From Blasia pusilla (lineage: Eukaryota > Marchantiophyta > Marchantiopsida > Blasiales), in contig CM114273.1 of the NCBI GenBank assembly GCA_050084515.1, positions 2,542,001 to 2,606,000 of the forward strand: 64,000 nucleotides of DNA. Direction: 5' to 3'. The position numbers were made by a program, and so were the translations under genes. Positions 1 through 10,650 of this stretch are shown here, in pieces. Position 1 is the first letter of the stretch; each line of letters starts with the position of its first letter. The notes under the pieces were generated by a model. It was not told the DNA's origin and searched no databases. It saw only the letters and a list, made by a program, of their open reading frames with translations.

Positions 1-1885
1 AAGATGGTCTCCACCTCAAACTCCGGCTCTTCATTTACGATGACCGGGTGCGGTCTCACCACCTGTCTCCACGCGAAACGTCCATTATCTTGAAGATATT
101 TCTTCAACAATGACACATGAAAGGTCGGGTGAATCTTGAACTCGTCTGGCAGCCTCAACGTGTACACATCCTCAAACGGGTTTGCCACAATCACATACGG
201 TCCAGCATACTTGGCAGACAGCTTCGTAGATAACTCTTTCGAAAGAGTGAGGTTCTTTACACTCAACCACACTTGTTCTCCAACTTGGAATCGTACTTGG
301 CGCCGACTCTTGTTAGCATGCTTAACGTACCTCATTTGAGCCTTTGCAAGACTTCGCCTCGCGCTCTTCCCATTCTCGTATCTCTACCAACAAACCTTAT
401 GCCATCGCTTGTCGTGTTCGTGCCAATGTACTACCCTTCGAAAGGGCTAGATCAAGAGGCCCTTCTGGCTCTCGTCCAGTTGCCAGGAGAAACGGAGATT
501 CTCCAGTTGCAGAATGCTTGGTCAAGTTGTAGCAGTACTCCGCCATGCTCAGCCACTTGCCCCAATCGCGTTGATCAAAGACCGACATAATTCCTAAAAT
601 CTTGATTCACGATAGAGTTTACCTTTTCAGTCTGTCCATCCGTCTGTGGGTGGAAAGCCGTATTGAAACTCAGCTTGGTCTTAAACCTTCTGAACAAGTG
701 CTTCCAGAAAGCACTGGTAAACTTTGGATCCCGATCTAAAACAATGCTCCTCGGCAAACCATGAGCACGCCACCAGCTATCGGGAATAGTTGCGCCGTCG
801 TATAAGCCGTTGCGGAATCCACCGTCGGCACGAATCTTGCCAACTTGCTAAACCGATCAACAATCACAAGTATAGCGTTGTATCCCTCTGATTCCGGAAG
901 ACTCGTGATGAAATCCATACTCACACTTTGCAAGGGTCCTTCTGGGATCGGCAAGGGATGCAACAAGCCCTGTTTCTTATCATAAGAGACTCTATTCGAT
1001 TGGCAGGTCACACAGGTCTTCACATATTGAGCAACATCCTCTTTCATGTTGGGCCAAAAAAACCGCTTCGACAGAACATCTAGCGTAGATTTCTCTCCTT
1101 TATGTCTTGCCAAGGGCCCGTCGTGACACTCCGCTAACACCTTGGTTCGCATCCTGCCTTGCCCTACATAGATCCTACTCTGTTTGAACCTTAGTAAACC
1201 GTGCCTCAAACTTATGTTGGCCACCTTCTCACCCTGCTTCAACTTCCTCAGGTAATTCCCTGCGTGAGCATCCTTCATATATCCTTCACGAATCCTTCTT
1301 TCCAGATCTGTTTCCTTAGGGAACATTGCTCTCAAGACCTGTGTCGTCGATGGCATGTGTACCTCCTTGCGACTTAACGCATATGGAATCACATTATCTT
1401 TACCTGGCTTGTGAATCAACTCAACATCCATCAGCGCCAAGGTATCATGCCATCGCAGTTGTTTCGGTGTCACTCGATCCTGTGTCTCAAAATACTTGAG
1501 TGATATATTATCGGTGAATACTCGAGTTCTGTGGAGCCCTAGATAATGCCGCCACTTCCTCAAGCAATGTACCACCGCGAACAACTCTTTCTCGTGAGTA
1601 GGCCATCTCCTTTTAGTATCGCTAAGCTTCTTGCTCTCATATGCCACCGGTCTCCCTTCTTGCACCAACATTCCTGCAACCGCGAAATCACTAGCATCGG
1701 TATGCACTTCGAACGGTTTGTCAAACTCCGGCAGCTTCAACACTGGTTCCTACGATAGAATCTGCTTCACTCGGTTGAATGCCTGATTAACTTCCTGGGT
1801 CCAAGTCGTGTTGGCAAACTTTGCTGTCCAATCCGTGAGAGGTCGCGACATATCCTCACATGGGTTCTACATTTTCTCAAAGTTT
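1..1885 (-). mobile_element. Ty3/gypsy retrotransposon, decayed 3' pol fragment
   Basis: Reading the minus strand, the order is the end of reverse transcriptase, RNase H (QVLKLPEF-like start, VHTDASDFAVAGML, then KRRWPTHEKELFAVVHCLRKW), the HHCC integrase zinc-binding region (ECHDGPLARHKGEK, CVTCQSN), the integrase core ([28 protein letters not shown]) and the integrase C-terminal region (near 120-330, YAGPYVIVANPFEDVYTLRL and HPTFHVSLLKKYL). Gag, protease and most of RT are absent; similarity stops near 1885 in AT-rich DNA. The left window edge cuts the element before any chromodomain or LTR. It is a pseudogene: an in-frame TAG lies near 1752, and frame changes lie near 740-790, 583-590 and 330-345. 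The motif style is that of plant chromoviruses (inference). It belongs to a different lineage from the gypsy element at 36-44 kb. Confidence 0.92.
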
Positions 1886-2700
1886 AGGTAATTTGGTGTG
1901 CCTCCCTAAAAATTTTAATTACACATGATATTTGTCATAGAATTTAAATTTTAAAAGTTAAAGAAATAAATTATATATTTTAAATTCAAGAATCAGATTA
2001 GTTATAATTTATTTTTGGTTTATATTTTACAATATTCTTGAGATGTTCTTAAGTGAAAAAATAATTTTCTTTTTTTGGTTGACACTACCAAGAAAAGGAA
2101 ATGACAATATCTTATTTTCCCAATTAATATGCAATTAAAAGGAATATTGGAGAGGCTTCATGGACCAATTTCACATGTGGCATTCATTCATAGGCTATCA
2201 AAGTGAGAATCTATGAGATAATCACCCGAATGCCCATAATAGTATGATCATTTTTTTCCTTTTTTTTATAAGCGAATAGAATATAGATGGATACTATAAA
2301 TATTTCTTACATGTTGTAATTATTCGAATGCAAATGGAATTCTACTATTATCTATAGCTATAGGTGGAGTACTGATACGTTTTTTGCTTCAATTTTTTTA
2401 TATACAAAATATAGTATGTAGGGATAGTTATGAATTTTTGGAAGAAAATGGAAATCATTCCACCTTGCCAAAATGATCACTATGGAAGGATTTTTTTCAA
2501 ATACAATATGTGTTGTTTCAAAAGCTAATGTTCATATGATTTTGTTATTTGGTGGCAAATAGAAAGATTTCTTCCTTTCCCATATCCTACCTTACAAGGG
2601 CCTTACAAGAGACATTCTACTATCAACCGTAGCCTTATTTGGAGTACTTATACCGAAGTGGGTATCAAGTGTCACAAACCAAATAGGGTGTGAAGGGATT
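1886..2700. other. AT-rich intergenic DNA, no gene seen
   Basis: AT-rich sequence with homopolymer runs and no coding pattern or recognisable repeat. It begins exactly where the gypsy similarity ends, so it is probably the flank into which the fragment was inserted or to which it was truncated. Confidence 0.6.
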
Positions 2701-2701
2701 G

Positions 2702-3120
2702 AAGAGTAAGATGGAGGTGATTGAAAGATTCTAGCTTTCCGAATCCGAAATATTATACCAACCTTAACAATAATGAATCCAAATAAGCTAGAATCTTTCA
2801 ATCACCTCCATCTTACTCTTATATAATAAAGTATTGCTTCTCTTATTTGGATTCATTATATGGAAAGCATTCCATCAAGTTATCAGCCAACAAAGCTCTC
2901 GTGATCTGTCTTTCAGAATGAGAAGGGTCGCATTCCAACAATATATTACAGTATTATATAACAATGTCTGACAAATTTATTTCCTTCATGTTACTAGAAC
3001 AAAACACAAAGAAAATCCATGTTAGTATCCATGAGCAATTACTTCATACCTACAACTTACAACTATGGACCAACCTTAACAATAATGAATCCAAATAAGA
3101 GAAGCAATACTTTATTATAA
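2702..3120. repeat. Nested fold-back (two interlocked inverted repeats)
   Basis: Positions 2702-2737 and 2785-2820 are perfect 36-base reverse complements separated by 47 bases. A second pair follows: 2822-2860 is the reverse complement of about 3080-3119 (around 38 bases, including TTATTTGGATTCATTAT). The stretch CCAACCTTAACAATAATGAA occurs directly at 2758 and again at 3071. The arms are all but identical, so the structure is recent. It looks like a MITE or fold-back element that inserted into, or rearranged with, another copy of itself. No coding capacity is seen. Confidence 0.75.
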
Positions 3121-3193
3121 CAGAAAAATAAATTCCCATGGATCATGGTCATATTTAACTCTCATGTCTTCCTTTATATTTGAATGAAGAGTT

Positions 3194-4055
3194 TCAATGG
3201 ATACGCTCCCTCAACTTTTTTGGCCAAAGATCCAATGTGATTTGAGCGCGCAAGAATTCCCATGCACTTCTGTTATCATCTAAATACCGCAACACATCGT
3301 TTTTCACTACAATCAATCCTAAAGCGTCCATCTGTTCCATCATGGAATGTCCTTTGCAAACAAATTTTTGTACAACCTCAGGGAAGCCATGAAAATTTTT
3401 CTCAAGAGGCATACTTTGAATCTGATGGAGAAGAACCTACAGCGTGTTGAATGAGGTCTAGAATTCATTCACGATTGAATCCATACTATTGCAAACATTT
3501 GAGATTTCTTTCAAGCTATTTGATAAAGCCAAAAACTTAGCCAACGTTCTCTGCTCAGAATTAGTTGTACCCTTTCCTACAGGGCGCATAAAAACATTGA
3601 TGAAAGTCTAGCCAAAGTGCTTATTCATGTCCAACAAAGATGCATCTATTGTATACAATGGACATTTGGAACTACTATCCTTGGACTTTCGTGAGCGTTT
3701 CCCACTTCCCTCGATCGATATCACACTTGTATTGCCTTCTTTGTGGCTTACATTGTGTGTAGTTCCCTTCTGAAATTCCAAGCTTTCTTTTCGGCTTCTC
3801 TTCCTTCCAGCATCTGAACTTTCCATGGGCATAAAATCTTAGAAGACTGAATAATCTCGATGGCTCTTGATGCACACTTATGATGCCGCCCAATAGCCAC
3901 TTCTCCAAATTGTAGGTACCCTCTAAACAAACTCTCTTGCTATCATATGCAAATCCCTGTATTGCAATGCCCAAAAGGAAATATTTAAGAATGAAATCGC
4001 TTTTACAATTTTGATAGTCAGTAGTAAGCAATCTCTCTATCATTCTAGCGCACAC
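3194..4055 (-). pseudogene. Unknown protein, broken by three in-frame TAG codons
   Basis: One minus-strand frame runs from about 3832 to 3194 and reads like protein throughout. It starts with a basic Ser/Lys-rich part (AGRKRSRKESLEF, GKRSRKSKDSSSK), continues MRPVGKGTTNSEQRTLAKFL, and ends with FPEVVQKFVCKGHSMMEQMD, LRYLDDNRSAWEFLRAQ and a stop at 3194-3196. It is interrupted by three TAG codons at places where Gln would fit. A 5' part may lie in another frame up to 4055. I do not recognise the family. It lies just downstream of, and on the same strand as, the MULE pseudogene, so it may be the 3' part of that element or a captured gene fragment. Splicing has not been resolved. Confidence 0.45.
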
Positions 4056-4261
4056 TTCTTAAACGCTACAGAATCCAACCACAATGACTTGCCTCATTAC
4101 GTGCATCCTACAATCCTGAATCATGAATTGCATCCGCGTGGGCGCGGGGGGTCCGTGGCGTCTCCTAAAATTTTGGAAGCATAGGTCACGTCTCATGGGA
4201 AGAAACACTAGGGCGTCGCTCAAGCGCGCGCGCGGGGTTGACTCCTTGGGTCGCATGATGT

Positions 4262-4505
4262 TGTGATAGAATGCCTTCCGATCGGATTTTTGGTAAGCAT
4301 TCCGGTATGTTTATTCATTACCAGACATAGAAGTTGATACTCAGAGTTATAGAGTTGTTCATTTTTTCAATGAACGCAAGTCTAAAGGGAATGCGTGGTC
4401 TTTTGATAGAATGCCTTCCGATCACATTTGCGGTAAGCATTCTGGATTTCTTTATCACTACCGGATATATGCGTTAGTATTGAAACATATATCGTGTAAC
4501 GCTTA
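4262..4505. repeat. 140-bp direct repeat with imperfect hairpin, two copies
   Basis: GATAGAATGCCTTCCGATC occurs at 4266 and again at 4406. Each copy is followed about 15 bases later by GGTAAGCATTC, which is nearly the reverse complement of GAATGCCTTCC (2 mismatches in 11). Each repeat therefore carries a small hairpin, and similarity continues for roughly 90 further bases. The pair lies just 3' of the MULE coding region and could be part of that element's terminal sequence; this is inference. Confidence 0.6.
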
Positions 4506-4831
4506 TCTCTCATGTATTTCATTCTTTGCTCAAAGTGAAGTCGTTTCCTTCCGAAAAAAATGAAGAGTTGTTTATTATTTTAATTACATGGTGGGGAAAA
4601 AAAGAGCAAGGAAGGATCACCATCTAATCTAGGGAGAGACATTTATATAAAGATGCAATAACACAATCAATGAAATAGTAATAAACACCATAGCACACGG
4701 CAGAAACTGTATCAAGGATTTTTCATTGATCAAAATGTATTGGAGGATGAAGGATTGCATCCTTATTCAAAATCTCCAATGATATCACCAAAAGCGTATT
4801 GTATACAGTGAGATTTGAAAATGAAGTTCAT

Positions 4832-7800
4832 TCAGATATGGACATTCATACCTCCATTTTCTAAATTATTGTTCTGGAATATAGCAGCATCTCTGTCTAG
4901 TTCCTCTTGTGGACCCAATTTTCTCTTCTTGGGTTTTGGCTTTGGAAAACAGGGCAAAGATGAACTATTGACCTCATCTATTTGAGAACTTCTACTTGCA
5001 ATTCGGGTTCTTCTTCTAGAAGGTTGTGACCATCGTTCAACGCTAGACTTCACTCGTTTGATGGGGTTATTATTGATGAATCCATCTCTGTAAATCTGAA
5101 ACGGATTTCCTGGTTGTGGTGTTAAGCCATTGTTGAAAGCTACTTTTTCCGTCTCTATTCTACCATTGGATTCTCTCAACATCTTACATACTAATGTCAG
5201 AAATTGCAGGTTTCCTCCATAATTAGTGCATAGTTCAGTGTATAACTTGTCCATAGTAACGACCATCTGCTCCATAGAGGGAGATGGACTTGGAAGAATT
5301 CTATTAGAACTCTCTTGTATTCCCATTAGCATCGATGGAGATCCTTTTGCAATTGGTGGATGGTGCAGAAACGTGCCCATATCTCCATCTTCCATATATG
5401 AAGAAAATATGGTACTATCTTCATCCAGAATGCCTTCTGAAACATACCACATAGTAGCCATAACTTAAAAAAGGATATGTCATAAACAAATAAGACACCT
5501 CAACAGCAAGAATATATCTTGAAGTATGAATTCATTGACAGGAGAAAATATCTGCTTCTCTTGCTCGTAATTCGTTGAGATCCAAGGTGTTCGCCAACGA
5601 TGGATGTAAGGTATTGCTTGATTTGATCCTCACCATTTGTAGATGGCATATTCCTCCTTGTGTTGTACCCAATCTTGTTCCTAAAATCCTCACCAAATTG
5701 GCCTCATCAAATTTTTCCTGCAACAAAGCAGCAATCTATTTTCCACTTCCACATTCATTCGATTTCTACTTCATAATTCTTATTGTCTCCTGAACCAATT
5801 ATTAACAAAAGATATTACTTCATGGAAAAATCACCAAGTGAAACTTACCATATGCTTACAAATGTTATCCTTAAGAGACCATGGACACTCACAATGTCCC
5901 CACTCAATATCATAATCGTACACTTTATACCACTTATTGAGAATTGTCTGGCTCTTTACTCGCGCCATGCATATATTACCCCTCGCTTGAGTTAGTACAA
6001 CGTCACTGGCCGCGATAGCTTTCCCTTTTAGAACTCCATTGTTGATATATTGCTCTTGTGCTGCATTTTGCACATAGCCTTTCTTTTTTAAGAGTTGTAT
6101 GTGGAAATGCCATGCTTCAATGCACTCGAGGAGCTTCCACACAAGGTAGTCACCTCTTCTTCGAGCCAAACTCTTGTTATCATCATTTAGTACTGCTTTC
6201 ATGCTTCCGTGATAAGCTTCAATAGCAGCATTCGTGTCTTGGTTTGCATGAGGGTAGTCCCTAGCTGCTCTAACCCACTTTTCTGCACAAAAAACCAGCA
6301 AGAGTCACCACATATTGAATGCAAATTACATAACTTAAAGAAGAACATAGAGGGAAAATACAAGAGACATGAGAGGTTCAATGAACTTGCCTAGTTTGGG
6401 CTCTCAATAAGTCTCGATGTATTTCACAAAATTGACTGCTCCGCTGAAGTCTGCATAGAACTATTGCAAGGCGTTTCTTGCATCCTACAAGATCTCACCT
6501 CTCGTGTAGGTACCACAACGATTAACATACATTATTTCATCAAGGCGTCGTGACATTTGTGCTCTTAAAATGGGGCAGTGGACCTTGCGCTTCAATTTCT
6601 TCAACCAATCGTGTCGTACATGCCAAAGGCACAAAATTATGTTTACACCTCCAAATGTCTCTCTGCATGGAATAAAAAATAGATAACGTCATTGAATTTG
6701 CATGGCTAGAATGCTTTCCATGTCTGCATGATGCATGCCATAATTGTAATATAGAATTCAGTTGCTTATTTATTACAAGATACAATATGGACAGGAAGTG
6801 CTAGGAAAAACCTCAAGGCATTTTGCTCTACATTTGTATCATCCACAATGAGTGCATTTGGCTCCCAATTGGGTTGGATTGTCTTGCATTTCCCGACCAC
6901 TTTCTTCATCCACCTAACCAAATGTACCTCTTTTGAGCTACTTGTCAAAACCCATGCCATTGGTATCCCTGTATGATGCTCATAAAATACCAAAATAATG
7001 TATAATGGGAACTGCACTCATACAATCCACACACCCAACAAACCATTATAACAGTGTTTGAGACTTTGCTCAATAAATTAGTGATGAATTTGTTTTCAAA
7101 ACACCATGATAACATGCAGTGAACTTACCTTGCTTCGATTCGTTCTAAATGTACTGTCCATACTCAATACACTGTTGTGTCCAAGCTTGACCAATGTTTG
7201 CAATTGCCATTGGCTTTGGAAGCCTAAGATGAAGAGCCTTGTATTCTCTATAAATGGTTCATAAAAGAACACCTTGTCTGGATATAGGGTAACAAAATGT
7301 CTCAATGAATCATTTTCACTGATACGATATTGAAAGGTCTCCAGGTTCAGCTCCTTCTTCTTCACATTGAGGATATTAGGCATTTGCAAGAAATCATCTC
7401 TCGTCATGCTTTTTTCAAATTTTGGATCCGTCTCAAATCGCATCTTCAATGTTACACCATGCTCAGACATAATCTGGTGGGGCTTCACCCCAAGACGAAG
7501 CCTTTCTTTAATATAGGATCTCTGATTGTGTGATATTCTTGGGGCATACATCTTTGGTGTGTCCTTGCACGTTGGATCGTGTGAACCGTGACATGGCTTC
7601 CCTTCCTTGTCGATATGTAGTCTGTGCTTGTAAACAATCTTTGCAACATGAATAGGATCCCTCAACTCTGAAACAGAAAAGCGACATTGACATCCACACT
7701 TCCAACTTTCCCCTCGAATGATCTTTTGGCCACGTGGCCTATTTCCAGGTCCTGTTTTAGGAATATTTGACATGTAATATCCAATGATATGTCCGATGTT

Positions 7801-8408
7801 AAAAGTTATTCAATGGACTGTTATCACCTGTTTTACAATTATGGAGGCAAAATACGAAAGGCATTCCAAAATATGTGTTGGGAAATAATGATTATGAAAC
7901 CTCCTCATACAAAATGAAGATAAGTTTTGAAATCAAAACATGACACAAAAGGTACTTTAGAATCCAAGCATAATATAAAAAGAGCAAAAAAAAAATGAAT
8001 ATATAAAGTCTACTATATTTACCTATTGATAGCTGGTTGTCATTGATGTCGGTGGTCTTGCGGCCCATAAGCACAAAAGAAAAAAATGTATGTTGGATCC
8101 TCTCGTTCCATATCTCCAACATCTTTCAGACATCTTGACGTTCCTTTCCAAAAATTCGTGGGATTCATCCCATCTCCATCACCCTCGCCTTCAATGAAAT
8201 CCTCCAGTCTTTCCCAAGGAATATAGGCAGTATTGTGAATATCCCAATTTAGGCAAGAGGCTGATATAGGTCTTGGTGGCATATCCCCTTGAATTTGTAT
8301 CCTCCCCATGGCTAATATTCTTTTGGTTAAAGCAATTTGATGTACGTCTATATGGTCCATCCGAGGAGGATGTTCCAATAGAGGGTTGGGAGGTATATTT
8401 CTATCCAT
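4832..8408 (-). pseudogene. MULE-type (Mutator-like) transposase with SWIM zinc finger, decayed
   Basis: Multi-exon coding sequence on the minus strand. Exon 1 (8408 to about 8023) ends in a GTAAAT donor. The next exon (about 7755-7126) carries a FAR1-like zinc-binding segment (GESWKCGCQCRFSV, then H-x-H and CHGSHDPTC) and the first catalytic Asp (VLSMDSTFRTNRSK, donor GTAAGT). An exon from 7011 has GIPMAWVLTSS and the second Asp (LIVDDTNVEQNALR). The exon at about 6662 has the C-x-x-H motif (ILCLWHVRHDWLKKL). Near 6250 is the Glu motif (NQDTNAAIEAYHGSMK), and at about 5850-5900 the SWIM finger (CECP...NICKHM). A disordered basic C-terminus ends at 4832. The triad and SWIM motif survive, but stops interrupt the frame at 8040-8042 (TGA), 6485-6487 and 6461-6463 (TAG) and 6404-6406 (TGA). 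Each stop fits a C-to-T change in CAG or CGA. Element termini were not identified. Confidence 0.85.
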
Positions 8409-8439
8409 GTAATCCTACACATTAATTAACTTCGTAAAT

Positions 8440-9535
8440 CGGCCAAAGTGATTAACTTCGTAAGAGAAAAAAATTACAGAAAGTGAGCATTGTTGAATAG
8501 AAAAATATCTCATGGTAGAAATAATTCCAAATCCAAAAGAACAAGAAATAAAGGATCAAAGAAAAACATCATGCACACCAAACAACTGGCTGAACTTAAG
8601 TCATAATTTCAGCATTTGTGACACAGATTTCCAAAATGCCTTCCCAAATGTGCAGAGAGGCCACAGTGATCAACTTGGAAAGAGGAAAACATTACATAAA
8701 CCAATTACTCCTCAATCGCAAGTTATACCAGGACAGAAATAATTCCAAATCAAACAGAAGAAGTAGAGGATCAAAGCAAATATACATGCACACTTCACAA
8801 CTGGCTAAACTTAAGTAATAATTTCAGCATTTGTGAATGAAAGATTGCCATAATGCGTTCCAAAATGTGCGGAGAGGCCACAGTGATCAACTTCGTAAGA
8901 GGAAAAAATTATAGAAACCAAGCACACCTCAATTGCAAGTTATACCAAGACAAAAATAATTCCAAATCCAACAGAAGAAGAAATAGAGGATCAAAGCAAA
9001 GTACCATGCACACTAAACAACTGGCTGAACTTAAGTCAAACTTTCAGCCTTTGTGAGTGAAAGATTTCCATAATGCCTTCCAAAGTATGCAGAGAGGCCA
9101 CAGTGATCAACTTCGTAAGAGGAAAAAATTACTGAAACCAAGCACTCCTCAATTGCAAGTTATACCAAGACAAAAATAATTCCAAATCCAACAAAAGAAG
9201 AAATAGAGGATCAAAGCAAAATACCATGCACACTAAACAACTGGATGAACTTAAGTCATACTTTCAGCCTTTGAGTGTGAACGATTGCCATAATGCCTTC
9301 CAAAATATGCAGAGAGGCCACAGTGAAAATCTTGGTAAGAGGAAAAAATTATAGAAACCAAGCACTCCTCAATTGCAAGTTATACTAGGACAGAAATAAT
9401 TCCAAATCCAACAGAAGAAGAAATAGAGGATCAAAGCAAAACACCATGCACACTAAACAACTGGCTAAACTTAAGTCATAATTTCAGCCTTTGTGAGTGA
9501 CAGATTGCCATAATGCCTTCCAGAATATACGGAAA
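8440..9535. repeat. 220-bp tandem repeat, five copies
   Basis: CATGCACAC(C/T)AAACAACTGGCT marks each unit at 8570, 8785, 9005, 9225 and 9445, giving spacings of 215, 220, 220 and 220. Other unit landmarks are GCCACAGTGATCAACTTCGT, TCAATTGCAAGTTATACCA and GGATCAAAGCAAA. The first and last copies are partial. The array begins directly upstream of the MULE coding region (its N-terminus is at 8408), so it could be a subterminal or promoter repeat of that element; this is inference. Confidence 0.92.
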
Positions 9536-10650
9536 GGAAAGACTTCATTTATTTAAGAGCACCTTCTATTTGTAGTCTTGGAGAAATGAAAAGATTTCTT
9601 CAATAGCTTCCAGAAATAATGGAAAAGGTCTTGAAAGGAAGACTTATTAGAGAACCTCTACTCAAATAAAGGATAGAATACCTTCTTTCAACTATGGTTG
9701 AAGGTAACATGCTATTCTTCTAATTATCAATGAGTATTATAGCATCATTTCTAATCGAAGTAGAATGTCTGTAAACTTATTATGTCTTATACGAGAGCCA
9801 AGTAAATATATCATGAATTTTGTATCATGAACTTATGTCCTTGCTTTGGAGACCAGCAAAATTTGTCTAATGCTCATAACAAGTATTCATATGCCACATA
9901 TGAAAATGAAGACACTTGTTCACACACATGGGTATATAGTGAGCAGATTGTTGCCCAAATGTAGTTACCTCAAGAAGAGTATATTCTGTGTGGTATTGAG
10001 CAATATAATTGTCTCCCACAATGTACAGTGATGTGGACCATTTTGAAAAATCAAGAAGAAGATTTCTTTCAACTTCTGAAAGTAGGCCTAAACTCCAAAG
10101 TAGTAAGGAAAGAAAATAAATTAGACTAAGCCGCCATGTCTAAGAGAAAAAAAATACATATTTATATTCTATCCTTGTGGCCAAAATCTCGAGGTGATCA
10201 TTCTTTTGAACATATTCCATGTCCAAACAACAAAGTTCTTCATGAGAAAACAACCCCATTCATGACTATATCTGCAAGCTATCTTGTATATCCTACAAAG
10301 ATCATCCATTTCAATGTAGCACCTCAACTTGCAATCCAACTCCACCTCACAACACAAAGCCACATCCATTCATCATCTTTAGAATTATATCTAAGTAGCT
10401 CTATCGTTTTGATACACGATATCTACAATAGGAATATACTTTAAAAAGCAAGATGGTTGAAAGAAATGAAAAAAGTAAATCAAACGGTACCTTAATGTCT
10501 TCTCCGTTTTTGCCCTGCTTTTGATTTTCCATATATATTGTTCTTCTTTGCTCAGCGAGTGGGAGGAGTAGCCAACATCTCTTCAAGAACTTCAGACCTT
10601 GACTTGCCTAGATCTCTACACTCCTCCATGGTGGGAGATAATCCAGTATG
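9536..10650. other. Intergenic, no gene seen
   Basis: AT-rich sequence without convincing coding pattern on either strand. Short open frames here lack recognisable motifs and are not supported by context. Confidence 0.55.
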
